Assembly (NCBI GenBank): GCA_005406025.1
Contig: BGZK01001576.1
Span: forward strand, 62,001 to 126,000
Source: Eumeta japonica
Taxonomy: Eukaryota; Arthropoda; Insecta; Lepidoptera; Psychidae
DNA: 64,000 bases
Reading direction: 5' to 3'
The notes beneath the pieces are model-generated. The model searched no databases. It saw only the letters and a program-made list of their open reading frames with translations, and had not been told where the DNA came from. Positions 35,346-47,436 of the stretch are shown piece after piece; position 1 is the stretch's first letter, and the number at the start of each line of letters is the position of its first letter. The position numbers were made by a program, and so were the translations under genes.

Positions 35346-36289
35346 ACGGGTTTTTGGATTTAAGATTTTCCAAAACTTTTCTAAATTAAAATCCATAAAA
35401 CTAAAATATTGATAGAGTCAGTTCGACGCATGCCCGTTGTGTGTCGGGGTTCGTTTCATTTGGTGAATCTTAAATTTGAGTTGTTATTGTGGGCGAAGGC
35501 AAAAACAGTTATCGGGGTAGCAGTTTAAACTTATGTCATAGGGTTATTAGACTGTAAAAAGATAGTTTTCCAATTTTTTACATTAACTGAATTAGAGGAC
35601 GGTCTTTTTATAACTAACGAGTTATATGAACCATAAAAGAGTAAGATAATAATAAAATTATTGTATGCCCATAAAAATTTTAAACAATTAATAATGTTAA
35701 ATGGTTAAAGTTTTTTACTAAAGTTTTTAATTTTTATATTTGTATAAAAATTGTAAACTTCGTAAATTTCTTTGTTCATAAGAAATTACGCCTTAAAGTA
35801 ATGGATCGATTCTAAAAAAATTGTCATTAATAGAAAGCTGCATTGTACCTAAGTCCTACATGCTATTTTGTTTTCATTATAAAGCTAGCTTTGGCCTCTT
35901 AGTTCAGAGGTGTAGGTTCATTTGATTTGTGTTGAACTTTTTATCGTACAACGTTATGAAGGCCATGGTAGATATCGTTCCTGCTTCCCTTATGTGTCGA
36001 TTTAGATCTATTTTTTTATTAGGCTTTGAATGTTCAATATGGATCGTACTTATACAGAAATACGTACAACGTAAATCTCGAAAACCACTTGATTTGTTTT
36101 TTATGCATGTTGTCTTATTATAATGAATATAAACGTAAAACTTGTGTTTTTGTTCCTTTTTATTATAGAATATTTGAGATTTAAGAAATATTTTGGTACG
36201 TTAGTTGTGATGCGGATCTGATTGGCAGAACTCGCTTATGGTTTCCCACAGCATCACGATACATTTTGATTAAGGAGAATAATCGTTTT
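35346..36289. other. AT-rich unique DNA
   Basis: Nothing recognised. Confidence 0.5.
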
Positions 36290-36400
36290 GGGATAGTTAG
36301 GCCTTCATGAATCAGGATCGGAGCTGGAGCAATTAACCGAAGTAGAATTAGAAACAAAAACAATACCGGGATAAAAATCGAAAGTGACACCAGCATTGCG
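36290..36400 (+). repeat. Purine-rich hexamer array (copy 5)
   Basis: ATCAGGATCGGAGCTGGAGC and following purine words match the compositional pattern of the other arrays. No cap is seen beside it. The 103-codon minus-strand frame here is incidental. Confidence 0.4.
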
Positions 36401-36535
36401 ATCAGACGACAAGGGGTAACGAAATTTAAGTATATAGTGCTAAAGTTATTACATCTACTCGTGTAAGGACAATCACGAACTAGACAATACAATGAGAGTA
36501 GTATTCAAAATCGATGAAGTCGCGGATGCGTGTAA

Positions 36536-36810
36536 ACAATATAATGAGTGATCGGGATCGGAAACGGGGATTGTCAATTCAACTTGTACAAGAATCAGAT
36601 AGAAAACGAGGACAAGAACGTGACGAAACTCGAGATATTTACGAGTGGAATTAGAATTTATTCTGATTCCGCTAATCAGAATCTATTCTGATTCTATTGA
36701 TTAAAATTTATTCTGATTCCACTAAACCGAGATCGCGAGATATTGCCGGATATCTAGAACGAAGAAATTTATCTTATGTCCACGCAGGCGGAACTGTGGA
36801 GGAAAGGCAG
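36536..36810 (+). repeat. Purine-rich array with internal 25-bp tandem triplet and cap (copy 6)
   Basis: GATCGGGATCGGAAACGGGG opens the array. Three ~25-base units, each containing TTATTCTGATTC or CTATTCTGATTC, lie at 36650-36673, 36674-36699 and 36700-36723. The cap CACGCAGGCGGAACTGTGG follows at about 36781. This shows that the arrays can still expand locally. Confidence 0.55.
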
Positions 36811-36974
36811 TTATATAATAATTTTACAAAAACTGAATTATATATAACAATATTAAAGGACTGTTCAATAACATTAACAATGAAAGAGGTACTACGTTTA
36901 AATACTGACTGCGGTTAATTTGACCGATACAGTCTCAACTTAAGCCGATTATTTTATGCCTTAAAGAGAGAGAA

Positions 36975-37440
36975 TTCAATGCCTTTCTTGGTCAAATACT
37001 TTCTGATTTGTACTGCAAACGTTATAGTCTCTAACAGGCCAGCACGGAGGGCTTCAATTCCGAACTTCTCTATTTCAAATAATTGGAGGCAGTCCCCGTG
37101 CAGAGGAGTGACGAGAAAAAATTGGCGCTTAAGAAGCAATAACCGTGCAAGCTTACTTCGCGTTTAACTAACAAGTTTAAAACGAATATTTTTAAAGCGA
37201 TGTAATTATAATATAATCTTCTCGAAAATATCTTTATCTTTATTTTAGAAATAAAGCCAATTCCAACTTAATTTCTAATTGAAAAGTGCTAAAATCGGTC
37301 AAGCGTAATAGCACATTCAGCGTTTTCAACTCGAGCCGTTCAGGGCCGGCAGTTAAACAACGTTTTCCCTCAAAAAGATCGGCGAAGTGGGGGCGCGCGG
37401 CGCTCACGAGCGGCAATTCCAAGAATTGGACGATGCTACA
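36975..37440. other. GC-elevated block, candidate conserved non-coding element
   Basis: It contains AACAGGCCAGCACGGAGGGC, GTGGGGGCGCGCGGCGCTC and TCAGGGCCGGCAG. Opposing frames of 60-62 codons have no domain. GC falls abruptly on both sides. Confidence 0.3.
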
Positions 37441-39079
37441 GTAAAAGAACGTTTACCAACTTTTCTGTTTTATGTTATTGTTATGCATTGTGTATTATAT
37501 ACTGCTAAATGAAAAATGTATTTCAAACAAGAGCAATCCTTTCCGAGTTGTTCATATAGAAATAAAACGATTAAAACATTATTTTTCTACTTCTAAATCT
37601 AGAATTTTCACAATTTTCAAAAAAGTCAACGAACATTGTAGCTAATTGATTATGCTATAGATGTATGAATCGGTAAGTTAAAAATCAGTTTAATATAAGT
37701 TGTTTCTTACAAAAAAAATATGTAACTAAAATTCGAATTCCTTTACCGTGTATCAACAGAATATTCAAAACACTTTGAAAATTAACCAAAAACGATTCAG
37801 ACGAAGACGTGACAGTGCATTATGATGATTAATTTAAATATCATAGTCATAAAAACATTAAGTTCAAGGGCTAATAACATTTTTATATTAATCTGAAATA
37901 TAAGCAATTTAAATCATACCTTTGAATTCAATAATGTCTACATTGGAAACAATAAAAGAGCATATTTACATGAGAGTAATACCAAACGTATATGTATTTG
38001 GGAGGGTATGGGGTAAACGATATTAAAATCGTCCTTTGACGGCCTTCTTCGCTCCGGGCACGTATGAACGCTTACAAAGGGTGTATCAAGTGTTACAATG
38101 ATACGAATTTCATATGACATGATTTATTTTATTGGGTAACGACGACCGTTTTATACGAGTTTTAAGATATATCTCGTTGGAAGAGCTTTCCGGTAAAAAA
38201 GATGGCGGTCGAATCCAATCTAAGCATTTTAGGAATGGGCAGTGCTAAATCTTATCAAAATGGAAAACGTTATTGCAAACAAATTAAAAATCAAAATTGA
38301 ACATTCGATTTTATTATCGTTTTAATGCTTGAGTGTTCCGTAATACATTTTACTTCAATTAATTCGATAGGCTAAAAGTTCGTCAAAGGAAACATATTTG
38401 GTACACAGGGCCGAAGAAATTGTTAATGACCAGGTCCTATTAGTAATACAAACTATTTATGTTTGTTTCAAATATGACTCTCAGCAAAAGTCCTTCATAA
38501 AATTAATTTCAACTTTCGCGATCTCATTTCAACGGTTTTCGTCCTAAGTGACTTTTAAGTTATGAGTGATAAAGGTGTATTGTGATTAAGGTACATTAAA
38601 TAGAAATTACAATAAAACTACAATAGAATCGTTAATTCTATTGTGTTAAAATAATTTTATTTAAGGCAAATAAATAATTATTATTATTCGTTTTTCGTCA
38701 TTAATAGATATCTGCCTTGTTTCAAATATTTTCAATTCAGTTTTAAACAAGTACTTAATTAGGATTGGTGCTGAAATTTACAAAAATACCGAATGTATTT
38801 CACGACCTCTTTACTTAGCATAAATAAACCAAAGCCAATAAAGAAACCCTTCAACTGTTTGGCACAAAATTAAATAAATTATAAAATAGTGTTCCAATCG
38901 AATAGGTCAACCTTATACGATGAGAGAAGAAAATGTTCACGGTTATTTTTATTTATTTTTTTAAGTGTTTTTATTATATTTACTTAAGTATTGATATGTA
39001 ATTCAACAAGAACTGTTATAAACTGTATTTTCATTTAAAAGATAAAAAAATTAACATGTGCAAACGCTGCTGCGTTCCA
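37441..39079. other. AT-rich unique DNA
   Basis: No gene. A 10-bp hairpin (ACAATAGAAT/ATTCTATTGT) lies at 38620-38644. Confidence 0.5.
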
Positions 39080-39755
39080 CTCTTTCTCACCCTAGTGCTC
39101 AGAAGTCCCTGTTTATCAATAATTCAACCTCCAATAGAAAAACCATCTTCTCGAAGCCTCATCAGACAGCCCCTAGGCCAATCAAAGGACATGATAAAGT
39201 TTCTTACCAAGAGATTATCTCCTTTGGATTTTCTCCTAGTGTCAATTGCTGCCATGCGCTTTTTCAAACTTGGGTCCTGTTGAAAGTAATTTTCAACGTA
39301 GTCTAATAATTGATCTTTTATCTTTTTTAGTGAAACTCTGTTCCAAATATCCTACCGCCCAATGTCGCCAATCATCTTATTTTCCTCCTACAAAAATATT
39401 CCCCCATCGTTATTGCCATGCCAGAGATATGATCGAGACTGGGCAGTCACTTTAGAGTGTCTGGTTTCGAATGCCTTAAAGACGACTGATCTGATGGATA
39501 CGGCAGTGCCGCTGTATTGATCAAAAATTCTACTCTTTTTTTGCCTGGTTGGTGTCTCTGCCCACAGAGATAGCTTCCAGGCAGTCACTATGAAAATTTA
39601 GGTTACCACCTTCCTCTCCCAATACATTGTCTCTCTTTTCTATCAAATACTAAATGAGTTAGAAGCTATCTTCCCCATCCTTGCAAGGCCTATGTTGTGT
39701 TCGGTGCCTTTGACTGCCACACTATTTGGAATTGTGGTGGTGTTGATTTAGTAGG
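39060..39755 (-). pseudogene. Decayed protein-like frame of unknown family
   Basis: A single minus-strand frame stays readable over roughly 220 codons with only about six stops (TAA at 39598, TAGs at 39388 and 39352, TGA at 39124 and a few upstream). Composition is protein-like, rich in charged residues and Trp, unlike neighbouring AT-rich frames. Segments include FDQYSGTAVSIRSVVFKAFE, YFQQDPSLKKRMAAIDTRRK and FIMSFDWPRGCLMRLREDGF. It sits just downstream of the LINE reverse transcriptase but does not match that protein's known C-terminus. Most likely a dead transposon-encoded protein. I cannot name the family. Confidence 0.4.
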
Positions 39756-39840
39756 ACTTTGATAAATATAACAGATAAATTCAATCATTTTTTCCTGGAA
39801 AATGTCACCTCAACCCGTCATAATAGGCTGAATTTGAATC

Positions 39841-42055
39841 CTAGTGCATTAGACCGATCTCTTTGCTCTTTAGATCTGACTTCTCTCCTGCAAGATTCTT
39901 CAAACTACACCTCTCTCTCACATCACTGTTCCTGCATCTATCTTTTAGAGACACTCCACACATATTACGCAGAAATCGCATCTCCACTGCACTAGAGATG
40001 CGCTTTCTTTCTTCCACTTTCATTTTTATTCTGTCATCTCCAACTTTTACTATCATACAATACATGATTGTAGAGATCAAAAACCCACTATGGATAGCCA
40101 AACGTTATTGTCATGAGAAAGTTTTAGTATTCATAATAAAAAACAATATCTCATTAATTTTATTTCCCTCATTCCCTCTTCTTGTAGAATAATTTGTGAA
40201 CAGACTACCCAAGTATATGACTCTTTCACTAGTTCGACACTCTCACCTTCTATACATATATATCGCATTTAGTTGTGCTTTTGTTTCTTGCAAACATTAT
40301 TATCTTAGTTATACTGACATTTACTATCATACCTCAAAATCAATCATTTTAGCTACCACCTCCTACAGTTCGCACACCGATGGCACAAGGATTATTTGGT
40401 TGTCAGCATGCAAGAGGAATTTCGTAGGCAGCTCATCCATTCTTAGTTCACACTTATACTCATTCAGATTATGTAGACGGCTATATATCTATAGATTGAA
40501 CATTTATGGTAAAGCTGTATATCTCTATCTGATACTCCTGCGGCTGTCACATCAGTCAGTGATGTCATATTTATTCTGACGCAAGCATTGGAGCCCCTAT
40601 ATAGGAATTTCAGTATGCGTATCAATCTGCCGTTAACACCATGCAGGGTAGGGTTCTCCATAAATCATTTGTTTTCATTCAATGATAGACTTTTCCCAGA
40701 TCTACGAAAATAAAGAGAACCTTTTCGCCTTTGGCCAAAAATGTTTCCACAGTGTTTTGAACAGAAAAAACTTGGTTTATGACCCCAACCCTTTTCGAAA
40801 TCTCTCTTGTAAATCTCAGATCTTATTTTCAGATTCATTCACAAACCTTTCAATAATGATTTTTGCATACATTTTGCCAACGACAGGAGGCTTATACGAC
40901 GATAATTTGTACAAAGCCTCCAATTTGTGAGCCTCTAACTGTATAGAAAGATACAATGACGGCTTTTTATCAGTCATTAGGTACCCTACGGCCTTTCCAC
41001 CGTTTATTAAAGTGTTGGTAGAGCAGGCTTGCCCCTACAATTCCTCAGCATATCTAAACCCTATCATATCTTGCAGCTTTTTTAACTTCCATACGTTTTA
41101 TTGTTTTGATGATTTTATGTATCGTAATTTAACTTTTGTTTTTGGCATCAGTCATGTAATCAGTTATAATAACATTGTCATCTGCAACTGTACCCTAATA
41201 TGCAAAAACTCTTTACAAAAAAAGTTTTCCAGTGTTTTTTCATAACTTTCCTCATTCACTAAACATCCATTATCATCTCTCATCATATTTATACACAATG
41301 TTTTGGAATTATTCCGAGCTCTTTTTACCACATTACAGAAAAATTTTTGGTTTGCTTGGAAATTATCTGAGAATATCCTGTCATAGCGTTTTTTTTTTAT
41401 TTCATTCTTTCTTCTTTTCATTTCTTTTCATTTCATTCCTTAGCTTTCATTTTTGGATCTTTATATACACATTCCGCCAATTTTAATGTATCTTCTAAAT
41501 TGTCCTATTTGTACTCTGTGTTTGACCTTTACAGAGAATAAATCCAGCCATGGTTTCTTCTTTTCACTAACTTATTTTCTTACTTCGAAATTCCACCAGT
41601 CATTATCTTTATTTTGTTTTCTTATTCACTCCACATTTATATTTCTCTTCGATGTTTCGTTACCTTCTACAATTTGTGAAGTTTTATATATTCATACTGT
41701 TTGATTTCACCTAAACTATCTTTCAATCGCTCTATATCTTTTACATTCGGATCTTCAAGGTTATCAACTTTTATTCGTCTTGGCTTTATAGTGACCATTT
41801 TCGCATGATCTTACCAGCGCTGGCATAAATCTTTAATTTGACAGCCACTAAAAAGTAGTTTGTCCCAAGATTGCCGCCACAATACACTCTCATATCCATA
41901 ACTTTGCTTTTCAACCGATCGTCCACAAGTGCAAAGAAGTCTATCATTATTTTGTCTTCTCCTGTCCGTAAAGTATATGAGTGTATTATTTTGTTGTCAA
42001 ACATAGTGTTTATCACATACAAGTTGATACAGTAGAAAAAGGAAATCACATTTTT
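39841..42055 (-). mobile_element. Decayed non-LTR retrotransposon (APE endonuclease + reverse transcriptase)
   Basis: Read from high to low coordinates on the minus strand. The endonuclease C-terminus (41786-42049) has RLKSKVMDMRVYCGG and GTNYFLVAVKLK, where active members have GSDH/GTDH. A linker (41164-41421) has QANQKFFCNVVKRARN. The reverse transcriptase follows with GKMYAKIIIERF (near 40850), INQVFSVQNTV and FIFVDLGKVYH (near 40700-40790), LYRGSNACVRIN (near 40600) and LLHADNQIIL (near 40400). The C-terminal MCGVSLKDRCRNSDVRERC is near 39900-39960. The catalytic YADD box has become HADN, the first RT aspartate block VDLEKAYD has become VDLGKVYH, and stops and frameshifts are many. It is inactive, and the 3' tail is missing. 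Confidence 0.85.
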
Positions 42056-42369
42056 TATTCATTCTTTCATCTTAGAATTATATTATCTAAGACTCTCATG
42101 TCTATCTCGATGTATACCTATCCAGCTATTATTATTGAAAAACAATAAAAAAATAGCGGAACACCGTAATTTAATTTTTCTTTTTATTTTTTAAAATGTC
42201 GTCTATTTAATGGTATCAAACTAGTCAGATACAAACAACGCAGCCAAAGAGGTTTTATTGAACTTTTACTTATAAAATACGAAAAAACCTTTTTCCCGAG
42301 CTAATATTAAATACAAGTGTCAAACGTGGTTATATGTATTGAACATTTGATAAAAAACTCAGAATCATT
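42056..42369. other. AT-rich DNA
   Basis: Probably partly the 5' side of the decayed LINE, but no further endonuclease motif can be read. Confidence 0.4.
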
Positions 42370-42670
42370 CAAAACACAATGGAAAGGGTTTCTTTTCTTT
42401 GGAATAAGATCATTCCAAAAAATCCGCAAAGAATATGATTCGTAACTCATATAGCTTACAAAATTACCAAGTTCAAAGGATAATGGATAACGTACATCGC
42501 TCGTAGAACTGATGATCGTCGGGGAAGAAGTTCACAGCGTGACACGGTCTTCCACTAGGTGGACTGATAACCTGGTACATAAGACGTGCCACTTTCTATT
42601 ACAGATGGTCCAGATACATATGTCGGAGAAATAATAGACATCCAATAATTGAGCTGAAGGGATGAATGAC
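42370..42670 (+). mobile_element. LINE tail remnant, second family
   Basis: Plus-strand pieces HIAYKITKFKG and YIARRTDDRRGRSSQR match the ITKLKWQWAGHIARRTDDRWGRKVLEW-type C-terminus of another abundant insect LINE family, with frameshifts and stops. Orientation is opposite to the LINE at 39841-42055, so this is an independent insertion. Confidence 0.6.
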
Positions 42671-44939
42671 TCAGAAATAATAGTTTATCTGTTATCATTA
42701 TGTTACATCAGTGTCAAGGTTTACATAGTAAAGAACATTTGGCTGATGCTCGCGTTATGAACTAACACACGTGCAGACGTATTTCTCTATTTAATGCGAA
42801 AATTTCCAGACACATTTTCCTCGTCTCAAATAATCTACTTAAAACTTTTCCAACTCCGAGTGTGGTGAAATGATTTGAGGGGATATAAAATTTGTTGGAG
42901 CGACGGAGCGCCTCGGTGTACGATTGATCGATAGGCGGTTTAGCGCTTGTCAACTTTGAATCAAATGTAATGTATGTGTTATCGAAAATTTTCTTCTTTT
43001 ATCTAAGCTTTTAGGGTACTGCGGACTACGATGGGCTTCAACATAATCCAAGTATATAGTGTACAATGAATATTTTATACAATTAATAAACGAAATAGTT
43101 ACTACTAAAATTATTACTTTTTGAAATATTTTCATTTAAATTTATTACTCTATTTCATTTCCTCTAATTATGGCCTCAAAACACAAGGACCACCGATGGC
43201 ATGTTTTTCACTTGCCGGTTAAAGTCTACTATGGTCTCTTCTAGCTTCTTTCAAGAAGTTTTGAATCTTTAGGAAAGTTCGTGGATTGTGTGTAGAATGG
43301 ATCACCAGATCCACTTTTTGAGAACTTAAGAATAACCTTGTCACATTCGTAATGTGGGGAGAAACATATTCTAACATGATGCAGATGGATGCGATTTTGG
43401 GTTGTGTCTTCTAATAATTGTTTCGAGGTCACTGGGTAAACCAATGGTAATGTACCAGTTATTATCAACTGTCTTTCTTTCTTCAATTAGAATAGTGCAA
43501 ATTGGATCTAAGATTGAACTCAGCATAGCGATGTCTGACAGTGTACAGAATAATTACTGCCCTCCTAAAAATATTTCCAAAGCTAACTGTCTTGAGACCG
43601 AAGGGAACTTTTTGAAAAATAAAACAATAATAGTCCTAAAATCTTTTCTGGTTAGTTCCATTTTGTCTAGTCAAGAACTTTGTTTAGCAATAAATAAAGT
43701 CGTTTATATCTATTTCTCGTCTAAAAATAATGTGTTCAATAAAACACATTTTTCATTTTTAAATAAGGGGTTAGTGGGTTACAAGTAACCCAAATACGTG
43801 ACCGGCCAGAAGTCTAAAATCCTTAGTTTTTTTTTTAGTGTAGGTATTTCGATCTGTTATATTTCATGAATTAGGACTTTTCAAATGACTTTTATAAGAG
43901 ACCTGTGCGAAACAGCAGCTGTGGTACGTGCTTCCAAAATTAATTAATCTGCTTCCTTAGACTTTTAAGGAGCAGACACATAAAAAATATGAAAGCTAAA
44001 TTGAAACAACTTTTCCTAAAAGAATTTATAAAGAAATGACTTAACGACTTCATGTTTTTTTCTAAAAGTTGTTATATTAAATTAAATCAAACGGGTGCAT
44101 TGTCGTAATAGAATTTATAATCAATTTTGAGGTGTAATAATTGAGCTAATTAAATTTATTTAATTAAGATTTTAAGGTCCATTTTGTTATTGATCATTTC
44201 TTCTAGTAGGTACCTTTGAATTCTTTTCACTAAATTGCATTTATTAAGAAATTTAATCAAATAAAATTGTTAATGGTATTTAATTTTTAATATTTTATTC
44301 AGAATTATTGAAGTATTTTACGTAGCGCTTATTTTTAACGTGATTCGAAACGATTACAAAAAGCTAAAGTGTCGAGAGATGGCGCTTTTTTACTGAAATT
44401 GCTGTATGACTGTATTGCTGCGCTGTTTTACTGAAAAATATGAAATTTTGTCTCAAATGTTAATTTTCGGTCAGACAAATCCAGTTTCACAGAAATTTAT
44501 TTCTTAGTTTTACATATAAGAGCATAATTTATTCTAAAATTATAGTATAATTAGAATAATATGGCAAAATATTATTTGCTTTTCAGATCTTTTGGTTTTG
44601 TGCTATTAAACACACATTTAAGTGATTAATGCAATAGGCGGGTTTTTCATAAAGGAGTGGCTTCACGAATAGGCCACACACTTTTAGGTTACGAAAAATT
44701 TCTTGGAAAAAATAATTCGTTAGAGTACTGCATAGCCAGTCGTCTAACAATTTTATATGTATTTATCAATATGGTCAAATAATATACAAAAGATTATTGT
44801 TTGACGAGTATTCAATCATCAAACACCAAAGAATATTTTCGTGCCTTTTCATATAAATTATAATAATAATACATATTTAGGGTTCCTGCATGACATTACA
44901 GGAAAACTTTAAAATGGTAAATTAGATTGCAATCAAAGG
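42671..44939. other. AT-rich unique DNA
   Basis: No gene is recognised. A 128-codon plus-strand frame at 43402-43788 and an 81-codon minus-strand frame at 43241-43486 overlap. Neither shows a domain, and the longer one begins at a non-ATG codon. Confidence 0.4.
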
Positions 44940-45100
44940 TTTGATTTCATGATGAAGAAATGGGGAGCGAAACTGGAATTGGGATCTTTATCAAGTTAAA
45001 ATGAAAAACGAGAACGGAGATCAGGTTAATGATGAACATAGCATCAACAGTCGGTATACAATACATAGGGATCCAATTCATACGAAGGTGAAGCTACAGA
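44940..45100 (+). repeat. Purine-rich array with weak cap (copy 7)
   Basis: AAATGGGGAGCGAAACTGGA and following purine words run to about 45030. A degenerate cap, ACGAAGGTGAAGCTACAG, lies near 45081. Confidence 0.4.
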
Positions 45101-45109
45101 GAAAAATTA

Positions 45110-45556
45110 TGTACAATAAAAAATATTAAGGGTTTGATTTTTCTTTAGGGTTTCGTGAGCATTACCAAATACTCATACAGTTTAACAAATTACAAAAAAA
45201 AAACAAATGAAATGGAGAGATACACAAGCCAAAAGAGGATATTCGATACATTTTTTAGGGTTCTGAAAGAATTTATAAGAAGTCTTTTAGCTAATCAAGC
45301 TGATTTCAATAAAATATAGTGTTGCGATTAATGAAAGTTAATAAAAAATATTCAATAAATTTTAAGGTCTCGTGAGTAACCCTTATAATTGAACCACTTT
45401 AAATAAAATTTAGTATGGAGGTAAATAAAAACCAATAAAAGAATATTCGATACATTGTTAAGGTTCCGTGAGAAATTCCTAGAACTCTATAGTTAATCTG
45501 AATAAAAATTACTAGTAACATAATTGAAAGCCAATAAAAATATCCGATAACAGCAA
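45110..45556 (+). repeat. Decayed ~100-bp tandem array
   Basis: Units begin ATATTCGATACATTTTTTAG (45239), ATATTCAATAAATTTTAAGG (45348), ATATTCGATACATTGTTAAG (45443) and TATCCGATA (45541), giving spacings of about 109, 95 and 98. Each start is followed by a (A/G)GGTTCCGTGAG-like word. An earlier partial unit with TTAGGGTTTCGTGAG lies at 45145. The array is old and AT-rich. The 67-codon frame at 45399-45602 is incidental. Confidence 0.65.
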
Positions 45557-46472
45557 AAAAAATCAGGTATTTCTGAAGAACAGTCAAACGTGCATATGCC
45601 AAAATAAATTTAGTTTAGAAAATGATGATAACAATTGTCATACGATTTTTTTTTATTTTAGGTGAATCGCATTTTATTATTTAATTAAATTAAATTTTAA
45701 AAAATAGTCAGAATTCTCTAAATGGTAATAAGAAGTGATCAAATCTTCTGAATTGTCATGAACAGTTACATTTTTCCAAAATAATCTCCACTTCTAAAGC
45801 ATACAAAGTCCTAATTCTTTTAAAATACTTTCTTTTTTTTCGCGGTTTGTGCCTTTTGCAGAAGTTTCTTTTAAGTTTTCGGAAATGTCTTTAATTTCAT
45901 GATTTTGACGAGAAGTAGAACAATAGTCTTTATCGAAAGATGAAGATGAACACAGAGTCATCACTACTCCCTTCAAAGCTTGGGGAGAGTAAAATATTAA
46001 AAAAATATTGCATGAATTATTAAAAATCGTTGACGCATCAACTATACAATTTTATGGAGGTGATAGTAATAAAGGTTCGTGGTACATTAAATCTAACTGT
46101 GGTTTCGTGTTAGGGATAGTATTTGTTTTAGGTATTAATTAAAGTGCAAGTCTGATGAGTGAGATATCTGTTGATTCAAAAATTCTGATCACTCGTATTC
46201 TTCCTTTAGTACCAAGTACAGTTAAGTCAATAAAATCATAAGATTGAGACCACAGCCAACTAAAGCAGTTTGTGTAAGATATTAATGTTATCAGATGAGA
46301 CACAATTATGGATTTTTTGAGTTTTCTTTATTTTCAACGAATTCTGAGAAATTTTATTATTTTATAGAAATTCAAAATTAGTGTATCCCAGCGACAGAGC
46401 GAAATTATTTGTTTATCCCAATGAACACTTTTAGTTAGTACACGTATGTGTTTATCCTTAACGACTTTTGTA
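45557..46472. other. AT-rich unique DNA
   Basis: Nothing recognised. Confidence 0.5.
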
Positions 46473-46806
46473 TCCTACTTTTATTATAAATGTAAAAGGT
46501 TTTATGTTTGGATGTTTGTTACTCAATCACGCTATACAGTTTAAGTATGCTACACTGTATGTATGTCATTTTAAATATAATTACTTTTGGCGTTGTTGTA
46601 TAAGTGGTGCGGACACACCGTAAGCGATTATTGATCGTTTGCAAATAGTATCTCTGGATATTGCAAAAATAGTAACTTGCAGAAATAAAACATCTTGAAT
46701 CGCGTTTAATAATATTTACTGGGAAGTTATCAAATGCTTTAATGGTAACGGAAGTAACGAGGTTCACGTCTGTTTTCGATAAATAGCTGTGTCCGTGGCT
46801 TCGCCC
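46473..46806. mobile_element. Helitron-derived fragments (5'-like and inverted 3'-like ends)
   Basis: TCCTACTTTTATTATAAATG at 46473-46492, followed by TATGTTTGGATGTTTGTTAC, matches the start of common lepidopteran non-autonomous Helitron repeats (TCCTACTATTATAAATGCG...). TAGCTGTGTCCGTGGCTTCG at 46784-46803 is an inverted 3' end of the same kind. Their relative orientation means they are not one intact element. The 147-codon frame at 46519-46962 on the minus strand is produced by these repeats. Confidence 0.55.
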
Positions 46807-46849
46807 GAATGGATAAGGAATGAATCCTTTAATCTTTATACAGAAATGT

Positions 46850-47436
46850 CTCTTTTTAGGGTTCCGTACCTGCAAAAAAAAAGAAACCCTTACAGAATCA
46901 CTTTTTTGTTCATCTATCCTTCTGCCTTCCACCTGGCGAGACCTTTTTTCACAGGGACGCATAGATGTATCAAATTATTTTTAAATTTACAAGCAAATCA
47001 AAACCTCCCATAGGGTACTTCCCATTGGCATAAAATTGTGAAATTTTGAAAGAAAAGCTCCCACTGCACAAATTAAAGAAAAAAATCTGAAAATGCTTAG
47101 TGCGTAGTTAGATCAATAAAATATTTATTTATGAGTACAAACTTAAACTTGCATTAGAGTATGGACCGTGATTTAGATCAAAGTATGGGATAACATTTTT
47201 TAACTTTCCGCTATGGAAATTTAGATTTTCAAAAATGCAGGTATTTAAAAATCTATAATTTTTTGGAAAATGAAAAGCAAAAGCTTCGGAATTTTCGGGA
47301 CCAGTATCTCGCCAGTATCATTGTCAAAAATAGAAAAAAAGCATCTTGATTCTTGATGGATGAAATTTACACATACATAATTAATTTTGCAAGAAACCGT
47401 CAGTCCCATTCGCACTTGTCCGGTTTTTTCATTTAT
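46850..47436 (+). mobile_element. TTTAGGGTTCCGTACC interspersed repeat, nearly full length
   Basis: It begins TTTTTAGGGTTCCGTACCTG and ends ATTCGCACTTGTCCGGTTTT. Interior landmarks CTCCCACTGCAC and TGGCATAAAATTG sit in the expected order. I recall this repeat, with the ends GGGTTCCGTACC and CGCACTTGGCCGGTTTTTT, as one of the most abundant non-coding repeats of Lepidoptera. No transposase is encoded. Confidence 0.7.

Noticed and set aside
39056..41704. Many plus-strand ORFs of 60-127 codons across 39-41.7 kb
   Set aside because: They are antisense shadows of the decayed minus-strand LINE and of the unknown frame beside it, as shown by the recognisable RT motifs on the other strand.
43402..43788. 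128-codon plus-strand ORF
   Set aside because: It starts at a non-ATG codon, has no domain and no codon-usage signal visible by eye.
46519..46962. 147-codon minus-strand ORF as a gene
   Set aside because: It spans the inverted Helitron-like end and the start of the TTTAGGGTTCC repeat, so it is a by-product of non-coding repeats.
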